From Bacteroidales bacterium (lineage in GTDB: Bacteria > Bacteroidota > Bacteroidia > Bacteroidales > FEN-979): a stretch of DNA of 64,000 nt. Within the stretch, counting starts at the first letter, position 1, and every line of letters begins with the position of its first letter. Positions 43,982-52,984 of this stretch are shown piece by piece. A program made the position numbers and the translations under genes. The stretch is from assembly GCA_030681475.1 (NCBI GenBank), contig JAUXWT010000061.1, positions 1-64,000 of the forward strand. The letters run 5' to 3'. Under the pieces are notes generated by a model. The model made no database searches. It was given only the letters and a program-made list of their open reading frames with translations, and was not told the origin of the DNA.

Positions 43982-46057
43982 TTATTTTGATTTGGCAGAT
44001 CCAAGAACAGATTGATTTGATAATGCCATATCAGTTGCATCTAACAAGGGTTTTATTGAAATTTCACTGCCAACGGCATTTTTCATCCAGAGTTGTGGAA
44101 TAAGCCGTCCGGTTGAATAGATCCGCAGGGCTTCATCAGCAAAGTTTTTTCCTTTAAGGAACAGATCAAGTTGGAATTCGATGAGGTGTCCGACCGGATA
44201 GTTTGACAAATATAAGGGGTTGTCGATCATATGGGAATAGATGGCCAGGATGGGTGAGTCATTTGAGCCAAAAACAGGGGCATAATATTGATTCCAGATA
44301 TCAATGGCTGTTTTAACTACGGTCTCTTTCAGTTGTTCCTTGGTTGCGCCGGGATTTTCATACAACCATTTCCATACCTTCATATCGAGTAATGAAACAC
44401 CCATGATTTCGTAACTTCCCCAGAAATTATCAATCGCGGCCATGGCTTCCTTATCCGGATCATTGTCTTTAATGCCAAGCAATTCAAGGTCGTATTTCTG
44501 GAAAGTAAACGCAAATGCCTCTGTAAATGCTGTATTGGGCACGCCCTGCATCATATAGTTGTCTACCATGTATAGGGAAATTGTTTGTTCCACATTGTGG
44601 CCAAGCTCATGAATGGCAATATTGTAACCCTTATAGTCCATGCCATCCTTGCCGATTCTGGTACGCAGGTGCGCCTTATCACCTTTCATAGCAGCGCCCC
44701 AGGCATGCCCGCTGCCTCGTGCCGGATCAACAGTAATATGTGATGCGATCTCTTTTGCCATATCGGGTTTGAAACCCATTTTAATCAGCATTCCGGGGAT
44801 ATCGGCCTCGAAAGCCTTGGTATCCGGATACTTTGCACGGGTTGTCTTATCAAGCAGTTCCATGTTCATGTTGCTTCGTGGTTTGAAACCATCATACCAG
44901 ATATCGAAGGGTTGGAGCGGACGGCCAAGCCGTTTGCTGATCAGGTCGCCAACCTGTTTGACCTGTGGAGAAGAACAAAAATCGGTGAACAGCTTCTCAA
45001 CCTGTTCCTGGGGAATCTCCATGCCTCCGTCAAAAGCCCGTTCAATATAGGTGGGATACATCGGTGTGTAAGGGTCCATCAATTTCATGTTATTGAACAG
45101 GTTAAGCAGGTTCGCATATCTTGTATCCGGTTCAGGAGGATTGGCAACCTCTTTCCCTTCTTTATATAGTTTATTGGAAACAGGGTTCCATTGAAATGAA
45201 GGATTGTTGATCACGCTGTCGGGAATCTCTTGTTTGATGATCCGGAGCATGACCTGATAGATCATCTGTTGTTTCAACAATCCTTCGTCACCTTTATTGT
45301 AATTGGCCTTTAGTTCGTCCCGGAGATTCCAGTGGGATAAGAGCTTCATCTCTTTGTCAAAATGGGTCTTCCCCTCGTCGTCGAGCAGATTCCCTACATA
45401 TATGTTATAACCCGAAATGTAGTTATCAGCCGCTGTGAGCGCTTCGGCGATCTTAACATTTACTTCTGCCGGCACACGCGCCGTGAACAGATCACCCATA
45501 CGTGCATGCGCCCATTCAGAGCGGCTCCATTCTGGCCCGAGTTCCTCCTTCTCCTTCAGGGAGTAATTGGGGAAATTGAGCACGGTAATAAATGCAAGTT
45601 TATTGTTGAAAAAATCATCATTGAAATGGGCTCCCGGTTCATAGGCTCCAAAAATCTCATCGATGTCGAGCATCTCCCCAAGGTCTAAATGCATCCCGCG
45701 TTTCAGGTCCAGGCTGATCATGTTGAACCGGCCAAACAGCGCCTCCCAGTTGGCAGAAAACCTGTTGAACAAAATTTCCCGCTGAACTGGGTCGCCAGCA
45801 TAATACTTAAGGCAGAAGGCTTCGAATGCTATTTCGTCACCGTCCTGTGATGTCCACAGCGAAGCACACTGATTTACCCCTTTTTCAATGCGGGTCTTGT
45901 TTACTTCGCCAAATTGTTTCGTCAGCTTGTTCATCACAGAATCTATAACCGGTTGTTTGATAAAGGAGACCAATGATTTTTCTTTGCGCTGATCAACCGG
46001 TCTGCATTGCCCGAAAAGCAGCGCAACGGGAAGTAAAATTAGCAGAATGTTTTTCAT
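43982..46057 (-). CDS. Gluzincin-type metallopeptidase lipoprotein
   Basis: The 691-residue protein begins with a lipoprotein signal ending LLFGQC (C18). It has the zinc motif HELGH (H483, E484, H487) and a third-ligand candidate E513 in TEAFAF, the arrangement of M2/M3/M32-type peptidases. The motif context (YNIAIHELGHNVEQ) does not let me assign a family firmly. It is a single gene with its own terminator. The ATG at 46057 is chosen because the upstream reading to 46192 is hydrophobic junk across a repeat region. It should act at the envelope on peptides. Confidence 0.8.
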   Translation of the reverse strand: MKNILLILLPVALLFGQCRPVDQRKEKSLVSFIKQPVIDSVMNKLTKQFGEVNKTRIEKGVNQCASLWTSQDGDEIAFEAFCLKYYAGDPVQREILFNRFSANWEALFGRFNMISLDLKRGMHLDLGEMLDIDEIFGAYEPGAHFNDDFFNNKLAFITVLNFPNYSLKEKEELGPEWSRSEWAHARMGDLFTARVPAEVNVKIAEALTAADNYISGYNIYVGNLLDDEGKTHFDKEMKLLSHWNLRDELKANYNKGDEGLLKQQMIYQVMLRIIKQEIPDSVINNPSFQWNPVSNKLYKEGKEVANPPEPDTRYANLLNLFNNMKLMDPYTPMYPTYIERAFDGGMEIPQEQVEKLFTDFCSSPQVKQVGDLISKRLGRPLQPFDIWYDGFKPRSNMNMELLDKTTRAKYPDTKAFEADIPGMLIKMGFKPDMAKEIASHITVDPARGSGHAWGAAMKGDKAHLRTRIGKDGMDYKGYNIAIHELGHNVEQTISLYMVDNYMMQGVPNTAFTEAFAFTFQKYDLELLGIKDNDPDKEAMAAIDNFWGSYEIMGVSLLDMKVWKWLYENPGATKEQLKETVVKTAIDIWNQYYAPVFGSNDSPILAIYSHMIDNPLYLSNYPVGHLIEFQLDLFLKGKNFADEALRIYSTGRLIPQLWMKNAVGSEISIKPLLDATDMALSNQSVLGSAKSK

Positions 46058-46104
46058 GGAACAGTGATTTGGGATATTCAGGCAAAGGTAAAAAAAAACA
46101 ATAA

Positions 46105-46135
46105 GCGAAACAGCGAAATGGCGAAATAGCGAAAT
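46105..46135. repeat. GCGAAATA tandem repeat
   Basis: Four units (gcgaaacagcgaaatggc and on) lie upstream of the metallopeptidase gene. An inverted set at 46200-46232 lies 65 bp away, so the divergent intergenic region holds an inverted pair as around dinB. Confidence 0.8.
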
Positions 46136-46153
46136 CATGACCGCAAATATTTC

Positions 46154-46161
46154 TATTTTTG
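46154..46161 (+). promoter_or_regulatory. -7 element for ftcD
   Basis: TATTTTTG matches TAnnTTTG, 73 bp before the ftcD ATG. It lies between the two inverted repeat blocks, which would therefore be in the 5' leader on the downstream side. Confidence 0.4.
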
Positions 46162-46199
46162 TAAAAAAAACGAAATCCGAAAAGCATAACAATTTTTTT

Positions 46200-46232
46200 C
46201 ACCATTTCGCCATTTCGCCATTTCACTATTTC
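46200..46232. repeat. ATTTCGCC tandem repeat before ftcD
   Basis: Four units (accatttcgccatttcgcca and on) end 2 bp before the ftcD ATG, just as the ATTTCGCT repeat ends 1-2 bp before dinB. Confidence 0.8.
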
Positions 46233-46234
46233 CT

Positions 46235-47920
46235 ATGAAACAACTCATCGAATGTGTTCCCAACTTTTCTGAAGGTCGCGACATGAGCGTGATCAAGATC
46301 ATTACAGATGAAATTGAAAAAGTGGAGGGGGTCAGGCTCCTCGATGTTGACCCGGGCGCGGCCACGAACCGCACGGTCGTCACATTGGTGGGCACACCCG
46401 ATGCTGTGATTGAAGCAGCATTCAAAGCAATTAAAAAAGCATCTGAAGTGATCGACATGAGCAAACATCATGGTGAACATCCCCGTTTCGGCGCCACTGA
46501 TGTTTGCCCGTTGGTTCCGATCTCAAATATTACGATGGAGGAGACAGCCAGGTTTGCGCATAAACTTGCGGAAAGGGTTGGGAAAGAGCTTGAAATTCCT
46601 GTCTATTGTTATGAAAATGCCGCACTTTTATCTGAACGGCGAAACCTGGCGAACTGCCGCTCGGGAGAATACGAGGGATTGCCCAAAAAGCTGGAAGATC
46701 CGCACTGGAAACCCGATTTCGGACCTGCAACCTTCAACCCGCGCGCAGGCGCCATCGCCATTGGCGCCCGCGATTTTTTGGTAGCTTACAACATCAATTT
46801 AAATACCACCTCCACCCGTCGCGCCAACGCGGTTGCCTTTGATATTCGCGAAAAGGGGAGGCCGGTGCGCGAAGGCAACCCGATCACCGGGAAAATTAAA
46901 AAGGATGAGCAGGGCAATGAAGTTTGGACTCCCGGCGCCCTCAAAGCATGCAAGGCAATCGGTTGGTTTATCGAAGAATATGGCATTGCACAGGTTTCGA
47001 TTAACCTGACCAATATCAGCATTACGTCTGTTCATGAGGCTTTTGAAGTATCATGTCAGAAAGCACAGGAACGGGGTATGCGGGTGACTGGTTCAGAACT
47101 TGTCGGTCTTATCCCTAAAAAAGCCATGATCGACGCCGGTAAGTATTTTTTATGCAAGCAACAGCGCTCGGTGGGGGTATCGGAAGATGAGATCATTAAA
47201 ATTGCGGTCAAGTCTCTCGGACTGGATGACCTGAAACCTTTTAACCCCCGAGAGAAGATCATTGAGTATTTACTGGAGGACCCTGCAGATAAAAAGCTTG
47301 TCGGCATGACCACTGAAGGCTTCGCCAACGAAACTGCCTCTGAATCACCGGCCCCCGGCGGCGGATCAGTTTCGGCCTACATCGCAGCCCTTGGTGTTTC
47401 CCTGGGAACCATGGTCGCCAACCTCTCCGCGCATAAGGCCGGATGGGATGACCGGTGGGAAGAATTCTCTGATTGGGCCGAAAAAGGGCAGAAACTTAAA
47501 GAGGAATTGTTATTCCTGGTAGATGAGGATACCAGGGCATTCAATAGGATTATGGAAGCTTTCGGTTTGCCAAAAGGAAACGACCAGGAGAAAATGTTGC
47601 GCACCAATGCAATCCAGGAAGCTACCAGATATGCCATCGAAGTGCCTTTCCGTACCATGCAAAAAGCCTGTGAATCGTTTGAGATTATCCGGGCTATGGT
47701 TGAAACCGGAAACCCCAATTCAGTGACCGATGCGGGAGTTGGAGCGCTTTGTGTGCGTTCAGCAATAATAGGGGCTTATCTGAATGTTAAGGTGAATGGT
47801 GCGGGCTTTCATGATAAAACCTTCTTGGAAGGTATCATGACCCATGCTGACCAACTCCTGGCAAAGGCAAAGATCGCCGAAGAGGAGATTTTGGCGGCAG
47901 TCAATGAGAAAATCACCTAA
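46235..47920 (+). CDS. ftcD: Bifunctional glutamate formimidoyltransferase / formimido-THF cyclodeaminase
   Basis: The 561-residue protein fuses two enzymes. The N-terminal formimidoyltransferase (about 1-320) begins with LIECVPNFSEGRD and contains HGEHPRFGATDVCPL. The C-terminal cyclodeaminase (about 350-555) has ESPAPGGGSVSAYIAALG and ends in helices typical of FTCD_C. It passes the formimino group of formiminoglutamate to tetrahydrofolate and then releases ammonia, yielding 5,10-methenyl-THF. It completes histidine degradation together with HutI (41155), although two minus-strand genes lie between them. The start follows a tandem repeat. Confidence 0.95.
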   Translation: MKQLIECVPNFSEGRDMSVIKIITDEIEKVEGVRLLDVDPGAATNRTVVTLVGTPDAVIEAAFKAIKKASEVIDMSKHHGEHPRFGATDVCPLVPISNITMEETARFAHKLAERVGKELEIPVYCYENAALLSERRNLANCRSGEYEGLPKKLEDPHWKPDFGPATFNPRAGAIAIGARDFLVAYNINLNTTSTRRANAVAFDIREKGRPVREGNPITGKIKKDEQGNEVWTPGALKACKAIGWFIEEYGIAQVSINLTNISITSVHEAFEVSCQKAQERGMRVTGSELVGLIPKKAMIDAGKYFLCKQQRSVGVSEDEIIKIAVKSLGLDDLKPFNPREKIIEYLLEDPADKKLVGMTTEGFANETASESPAPGGGSVSAYIAALGVSLGTMVANLSAHKAGWDDRWEEFSDWAEKGQKLKEELLFLVDEDTRAFNRIMEAFGLPKGNDQEKMLRTNAIQEATRYAIEVPFRTMQKACESFEIIRAMVETGNPNSVTDAGVGALCVRSAIIGAYLNVKVNGAGFHDKTFLEGIMTHADQLLAKAKIAEEEILAAVNEKIT

Positions 47921-48168
47921 TTATGTATCATGTTAAGTTTTTAACATGGTTGAAATCCAAATATTTATAATTTTTTTAAAAAAAAAGTGTAAAAATATTT
48001 GCTTTTTTGAATAAATGGTTATAATATTGTTAATTATTTCCGATAATTACCGATTTAACAATGAACATAATAGACGATCAGTTTATTTTTAGTCTATTAA
48101 AAAATTAACCAATTTTAAATACATTAATCAGAAATTAAATTTAAATCCACCACTAAAACATCATTATT
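47921..48168. other. AT-rich gap before the IPTL-CTERM gene
   Basis: This 248-bp stretch is very AT-rich. It contains a hairpin (CATGTTAA at 47929-47936 with TTAACATG at 47941-47948, no T-run) just after ftcD and an inverted segment around agacgatc and tagtctatta. No gene is seen. It probably holds the promoter of the 48169 gene. Confidence 0.5.
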
Positions 48169-49071
48169 ATGAGAAAACTATTTACATTAATTTTAAGTTT
48201 AACCGTCGTTTTTGCTTTCTCGCAGCAACGGATGGAAAACAACAAACCTTTTCCTGCCCAGGTTAACAAGGCGACAATAACCGTTACCGGACTTGGTGAA
48301 CCAGGAATTGATCCCAATGCCCTCGTTGCATCGCTGGTCGGCCCCGGTATCACATTCAGCAATGTGACCTTTACCGGTGTTCAGGGTGGCACGGGCACTG
48401 CTTCAGCCGGTGGCTTCACTGGCGGTATGGCAATTTTTGGTATTGATCAGGGTGTCGTTCTAAGTTCCGGGCGTGCTGTCAATTCTCTTGGCCCAAACAA
48501 TAGTGGAGGTACCGGTACGAGCAATGGACTGCCTGGCGATCCGGACCTGGAGGCTGTTTTTGGGTGCTGCACCTATGATGCATGCGTGCTGGAATTCGAT
48601 TTTATCCCTACAGCAAGCACAATGTATGTACAGTATGTTCTTGCTTCAGAAGAGTATAATGAATACATCAATTATGCTGATTGCTTCGCGTTTTTTCTTG
48701 ATGGACAGAATATTGCGCTGATCCCCGGAAGTGGCCCGCCCCCTATTCCGGTTTCTGTTGGTACAATAAACCTGGGTTCTTATCCAGCTTTATATGTGAA
48801 CAATAGTCCTGGTCCTTATGATATCGAAGCCGACGGTTTTACCAAGGTACTCACGGCAACCGGAACTGTTGTTCCGGGCCAAACCCACCACATTAAGCTG
48901 GCTCTTGCTGATAAAGGTGACGGGGTTTATGATACCTGGGTTTTTCTCAAAGGAGCCAGTTTTTCCGTTGTCAACCCCGATATTCCTACTCTTTCACAAT
49001 GGGGTCTGATCATTCTTGGTTGTGTACTCCTCGGATTTGGTACCTTCTATATCCTGAGAATGAGGGGATAA
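48169..49071 (+). CDS. Choice-of-anchor L protein with IPTL-CTERM sorting signal
   Basis: The 300-residue protein has a signal peptide (MRKLFTLILSLTVVFAFSQQ) and a choice-of-anchor L domain (about 35-265, with GVVLSSGRAVNS, LEFDFIPTASTMYVQYVLAS and ADKGDGVYDTWVFLKGAS). Residues 272-300 form an IPTL-CTERM tail: IPTLSQWG, a hydrophobic stretch, and the basic end LRMRG. That tail is recognised by exosortase H-type enzymes, and a gene for one lies 0.9 kb away (49919-50506). The protein should therefore be processed at the membrane and released or attached, not sorted by T9SS. It has a strong terminator. Confidence 0.92.
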   Translation: MRKLFTLILSLTVVFAFSQQRMENNKPFPAQVNKATITVTGLGEPGIDPNALVASLVGPGITFSNVTFTGVQGGTGTASAGGFTGGMAIFGIDQGVVLSSGRAVNSLGPNNSGGTGTSNGLPGDPDLEAVFGCCTYDACVLEFDFIPTASTMYVQYVLASEEYNEYINYADCFAFFLDGQNIALIPGSGPPPIPVSVGTINLGSYPALYVNNSPGPYDIEADGFTKVLTATGTVVPGQTHHIKLALADKGDGVYDTWVFLKGASFSVVNPDIPTLSQWGLIILGCVLLGFGTFYILRMRG

Positions 49072-49092
49072 TAAAAGTTTTTCTTTAATTAT

Positions 49093-49135
49093 AAAAATCC
49101 TTTGTGGTTATTAGCCACAAAGGATTTTTTTTTTT
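49093..49135 (+). terminator. Strong rho-independent terminator of the IPTL-CTERM gene
   Basis: A 15-bp stem (49093-49107 with 49115-49129) with a 7-nt loop is followed by a long T-run. The A-rich 5' arm makes it potentially bidirectional. The remaining gap to 49332 holds two small GGCT...AGCC hairpins and no gene. Confidence 0.9.
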
Positions 49136-49332
49136 GCAGGCTGCGTTAGCCTGGGGGTTGGGGTTGATTCATGCATCCGGGCTTTAGCCCAAAATCTTGC
49201 TTAAGGAGCATTACTGATTTTCTTTGTTCAATGAATGATTTATGAATTCTTCAACACACAGTGAACAGTGAAAAGCGTTGAGTGAATAATTAAAAACGAA
49301 AAGTGAAAAGTATGGAGTTCTATGCCTATTCC

Positions 49333-49932
49333 TTACTTGCCTTTTGTTTGAGGCTTGAAGTCATCCAACCTGAAGGTGACAAACAACCAGATGGCTACTA
49401 CGAAATAGAGCACTGAACTGGATGTAACGGAGATGAATCTATTGGCAAAGGTGAGGAGCGTTTTCCGGGTTCCTGTGAAGTTTGTAAGTTCGAGCCAGGG
49501 TGTCTCTTCACTGAGCGACAATAATGCGATCCACTGCTTAAAGAGGATCAGGCACATGACCAGGATCAGTCCGACAGGCAGGGCGATTAGTTTTCGTTTC
49601 CACGGTACAGGTGAGGCAATTACGAGCGAAATCAATAAAACTGTCGGGATATATCCCAGGTACCGGGTATTGATATCCACGTAGGCAGTTTTGGATGTTC
49701 CGTCGGGCCGCACCTGGTTGTAATTACCAAGATTGATATGTGTGGTAACCGGAGCCTTCCACTCTCTGAACTTCACAAAACCTGTCTCCCTGAAGTTGCT
49801 GAAAAAAAACCCGGCGATTTTCCTGTAGAAGGTACCGTATGTTTCATCATAAATGGTAAGGGGAGCCGAGAGCAACCCGTAAATCACAAGAGCTTTGATC
49901 AGGAACAATATGAGGGTTTTACTTCGCAACAT
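49333..49932 (-). CDS. Exosortase H-associated membrane protein (putative)
   Basis: The 199-residue protein has four likely membrane helices (LILFLIKALVIYGLLSAPLT, YIPTVLLISLVIASPV, LIALPVGLILVMCLILF, SVLYFVVAIWLFV) and a soluble region in between (about 30-85). Its ATG at 49932 lies inside the end of the exosortase gene, a 14-bp overlap that implies translational coupling. Such partner membrane proteins are known next to exosortases. It may help substrate recognition or processing. No catalytic motif is seen. Confidence 0.75.
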   Translation of the reverse strand: MLRSKTLILFLIKALVIYGLLSAPLTIYDETYGTFYRKIAGFFFSNFRETGFVKFREWKAPVTTHINLGNYNQVRPDGTSKTAYVDINTRYLGYIPTVLLISLVIASPVPWKRKLIALPVGLILVMCLILFKQWIALLSLSEETPWLELTNFTGTRKTLLTFANRFISVTSSSVLYFVVAIWLFVTFRLDDFKPQTKGK

Positions 49933-50506
49933 CAGTAACCCCCTTTCTTGTCCATCTGATCCAGAAAATAAATAATCCGATGGCAAAGATGATGAACAGC
50001 ACCTGCCAGACCTCAACATGCATAATCTCAAACGCCTTTGGAAAATATATTCCGGTGAGGAAAAGCGAAACAACCCTCAGGATATTCAGGCTGAACAGCA
50101 GGGCGATACCTGAGAAAAAACCGATCAGCTTGTAATTCCACCGGGCGGGAAATGTAAGGAGGGCGGAGGCAAACAGCGCCATGGCTTCCATCGCATCGCA
50201 ACCACGGGCAATATTCACGGAAAATCGGGCTGAAGATATGGTCCCATTAACTGTTGTAGTTCCCATGCCGAAAATGTTCAGGATAAAATTGGATAATCCG
50301 GCATTTACCTGAACAACCTTGGGTTGAACAATATTTTGACTGTAATCTGAAAGCCAGTAAACATAAAACAGGATCATAAGAACCGCGAATCCAAGCACAA
50401 ATATGAGCACTGGTAATTTCTGGCGCCAGTTGGAACGAATTCCTGCGAAAGGTGAGGGACGGGGCTCCTTTTTCTTCAACCCTTTTTTCTTTAATGGTTT
50501 GCCCAT
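49919..50506 (-). CDS. xrtH: Exosortase/archaeosortase family protein, probably exosortase H
   Basis: The 195-residue integral membrane cysteine peptidase has the exosortase triad: C103 in ARGCDAMEAMALF, R144 in LNILRVVSLF and H163 in IMHVEVWQ. About six membrane helices are predicted after a basic, Lys-rich cytoplasmic N-terminus. The short size and the linkage to an IPTL-CTERM protein (48169) point to the exosortase H subclass. The ATG at 50506 is preferred over an upstream reading from 50566 because MGKPLKKKGLKKK is a natural N-terminus. It should cleave IPTL-CTERM tails at the inner membrane. Confidence 0.88.
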   Translation of the reverse strand: MGKPLKKKGLKKKEPRPSPFAGIRSNWRQKLPVLIFVLGFAVLMILFYVYWLSDYSQNIVQPKVVQVNAGLSNFILNIFGMGTTTVNGTISSARFSVNIARGCDAMEAMALFASALLTFPARWNYKLIGFFSGIALLFSLNILRVVSLFLTGIYFPKAFEIMHVEVWQVLFIIFAIGLFIFWIRWTRKGVTDVAK

Positions 50507-50661
50507 ATAAATTATTTTCTGTGATATTATTGATCTGCAACATAGGTTTATGTATATTAGAAGCATAAACCTTTTTTTGCAAATTTACCAAAGATTTGAT
50601 AATAACCTAATGGTTGAATGGAGGTCAGGAAAAAGGAATTGAATACGGTCTCGCTTATGGA

Positions 50662-50961
50662 TTATTTTTTTAGCGGACCCTGGCAGCAGTCAAGAGAACA
50701 GGACTCCCGTCTGAGAAACTTTCCCTCCTTGTCGAAGAATAGTTTTTCGTGTGTTTTATCTTTGTTGACACACACATCATAGGTGATAACCCCTTTGGCG
50801 TCAACCTTGAAAACCTTATCAATGGAATATCCCATGAAATTCTTCGCAATATATTCCGTGATGGGTTTCTGGAGTTCATCAATTTTTAATTCAGTTTTGG
50901 TCTGAGCGACCATGATTGTAGTGAAAATTCCGAAAACAAATATCAGGAGCGCTTTTTTCAT
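50662..50961 (-). CDS. Small periplasmic PepSY-like protein
   Basis: The 99-residue protein has a signal peptide (ending TTIMVAQ) and one PepSY-like/BLIP-like domain: LQKPITEYIAKNFMGYSIDKV followed by ITYDVCVNKDKTHEKLFFDKEG (each quoted in part). This is the PF11396-type fold. The Cys-rich end SCSLDCC is unusual. It follows the two-component system genes by 79 bp and may be controlled by them or act as a periplasmic modulator of the sensor, which is inference. Confidence 0.8.
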   Translation of the reverse strand: MKKALLIFVFGIFTTIMVAQTKTELKIDELQKPITEYIAKNFMGYSIDKVFKVDAKGVITYDVCVNKDKTHEKLFFDKEGKFLRRESCSLDCCQGPLKK

Positions 50962-51040
50962 AATTCATCAGGGTACAAAATCAAATAAAATAATGATGCA
51001 AATTTGCTGCATGATTCTGTCGGAATTTTGGAGAGAGGTA

Positions 51041-52306
51041 TTATTTATATGAGATTTTCAAAGTATGAAGGCCCTGGTTGCATATGTAGTCCACCTTCAT
51101 CAGATAAAGGTTGGCAATTTTTTGCACGATCGACAGTCCAAGTCCGACAGAATCGGGATTGATCTCTGATTTTCTGAAGCGTTCAAAGAGGATTTGTGGG
51201 TCAGTTTTTAACAATTGGCCTGTGTTTGTAATTGAAAATGAATCAGGTTCTGCATTGATTTCAATGCGGCCCTGGTTGATATTATGCCGGATGGCATTTG
51301 ACACAAGATTGGTAATAAGGATCTCGGCCAAAGTGGGATTCATATTCAATGTAACTTGTTGCCGGTAATTTTTTGAAACAGCAATATGCCGGTGTGTTAT
51401 CATTTCCTCAAAGTGTCCGATCGTTTTCTCGATAAGGGTAACAATGTTTACATCTTCCGTATGAATAAACTGGTTGTTTTCAATCTTTGAAATGAGCAGC
51501 AATCCCTGGTTTAGCTTTGACATCCTGGTTGTGGCTTCAAATACAGCGCTGATCAGGTGCATCTGGTTTTCATCGAGGTTCTCTTTCTGGATCAGCAATT
51601 CAAGTTTTGATTTGATAATTGCCAAAGGTGTTTGGAGTTCGTGAGCGGCATTTTCATTAAATTCTTTCAGGTTCATGTAATCAAGACGTATTTTTTTCGA
51701 CATCTTTTCAAGCGCCTGATTTAGCAGATCGAATTCATAAATATCGGTCGAGGTGAGTTCAAGGGGATTCTCCTGATTGATCTCATATTTGTGAAGGTTG
51801 TCAAGAATCCGGTAAAAAGGGATCCAAACCCGGCGAGCAATAAAATAGTTGAAGATGACCAATAGAAGAAGCAGGCCAATGAAGACCAGCGACATTGAAA
51901 TGACGATTTCTGCAATCAATTGCTCTGAATCCCGCAAAGGCTTGTAAATGTTGATTGTATAACCTTTTTTTCTGAAGGAAGTGTTTTCGGCGAAGAGATG
52001 ACGAAAAGAGGCAAAAGTACCCAGGTCGTGATCGTACATCAACGTATCTTTGATGTAACCGGTCTTGGAATGTGGCGCATTCAGGATGGTGACATCGATC
52101 ATATGTCCGAAGATTAACCTGAAATCGGGAACACTGTCGGAAAAGTTGATCGTTTGTTCAATTAACAACTTTTCTTCGATTAAAGTTTCATCAAGCTGCC
52201 GTTTAAAGATACCATGTAAAATGTTATAAAATATCAAGCCGCTGATGATGAACACCACTACCGAGATGGAGACATATAATCTGGATGTCCGGGTAAGCAG
52301 CTTCAT
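51041..52306 (-). CDS. Membrane sensor histidine kinase (OmpR-partner type)
   Basis: The 421-residue kinase has two membrane segments (10-32 and 133-155) that bracket a periplasmic sensor of about 100 residues. Then come HisKA with H222 in AAHELQTPLAI and HATPase_c with NLVSNAIRHN and GLGLSIVQKIA. There is a short linker in place of a clear HAMP. The ATG overlaps the stop of its response regulator by 4 bp (ATGA). The ligand is unknown; a PepSY-like protein downstream is a candidate sensor partner. Confidence 0.93.
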   Translation of the reverse strand: MKLLTRTSRLYVSISVVVFIISGLIFYNILHGIFKRQLDETLIEEKLLIEQTINFSDSVPDFRLIFGHMIDVTILNAPHSKTGYIKDTLMYDHDLGTFASFRHLFAENTSFRKKGYTINIYKPLRDSEQLIAEIVISMSLVFIGLLLLLVIFNYFIARRVWIPFYRILDNLHKYEINQENPLELTSTDIYEFDLLNQALEKMSKKIRLDYMNLKEFNENAAHELQTPLAIIKSKLELLIQKENLDENQMHLISAVFEATTRMSKLNQGLLLISKIENNQFIHTEDVNIVTLIEKTIGHFEEMITHRHIAVSKNYRQQVTLNMNPTLAEILITNLVSNAIRHNINQGRIEINAEPDSFSITNTGQLLKTDPQILFERFRKSEINPDSVGLGLSIVQKIANLYLMKVDYICNQGLHTLKISYK

Positions 52307-52980
52307 TGGCCAGTGAATTTGTATCCCATCCCGTAAATTGTTTTGATATAATCTTCTCCGCCTTTTTCAAGGATCTTTTTCCTAAGATTTTTAATATGGG
52401 TATAGATAAAGTCGAATGAATCGGCCATATCCATATCGTCGCCCCACAAATGTTCTGCAATCGCTTCACGGGTCAGTACACGGTCCTGGTTGGAGAGGAA
52501 GAAAACTAAAAGATCGTACTCTTTTTTTGTGAGCGTAAGGGATTCATCATTAACCATAACTTCCATGTTTTCAGGCAATATCCTAAGCTCGTTGAACACG
52601 ATCTCATTCACGCCTCCGAAACTCCTGCGGCGAATGATAGATTTGATTCGTGCATTGAGTTCAGGTAAATGGAATGGTTTGGTAAGGTAATCATCGGCTC
52701 CGATCTCCAGACCGGTAATTTTATCATCCAAAGAATTTCTGGCAGATATTATCATAATGCCGGTTTCCGATCTGTTCTTTTTCAGTGAACGGATAAGATT
52801 CAATCCGCTACCGTCAGGCAGGCCGATATCAACAATGATACAATCGTAATGATAGAGGTTTATTTTTTCCAGCGCATATTCGAAGTTGTTTACTACTTCG
52901 CACAGGTAATTTTCTTTTTGCAGGTATTCCGCCATAGAGTCTGATAACTCTTTTTCGTCTTCGACCAGGAGGATTTTCAT
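52303..52980 (-). CDS. OmpR/PhoB-type response regulator
   Basis: The 225-residue protein has a receiver domain with VEDEKEL, D51 in IIVDIGLPDG and K in DYLTKPF, and a C-terminal winged helix (about 130-223) with LTKKEYDLLVFFLSNQ and IKTIYGMGYKF. It is followed by its kinase with a 4-bp overlap. Targets are unknown. The 52985-53019 tandem repeat lies directly upstream, and the FISUMP genes at 53026 and beyond converge or run in the same direction behind it. Confidence 0.95.
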   Translation of the reverse strand: MKILLVEDEKELSDSMAEYLQKENYLCEVVNNFEYALEKINLYHYDCIIVDIGLPDGSGLNLIRSLKKNRSETGIMIISARNSLDDKITGLEIGADDYLTKPFHLPELNARIKSIIRRRSFGGVNEIVFNELRILPENMEVMVNDESLTLTKKEYDLLVFFLSNQDRVLTREAIAEHLWGDDMDMADSFDFIYTHIKNLRKKILEKGGEDYIKTIYGMGYKFTGQ

Positions 52981-52984
52981 ATTT

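Noticed and set aside
46058..46192. N-terminal extension of the metallopeptidase
   Set aside because: It reads through the GCGAAAT repeat and the divergent promoter region. The ATG at 46057 begins a proper lipoprotein signal.
49933..50073. Longer start for the exosortase partner protein
   Set aside because: The extension would read out of frame through the catalytic C-terminal part of the exosortase gene and has no membrane-protein character.
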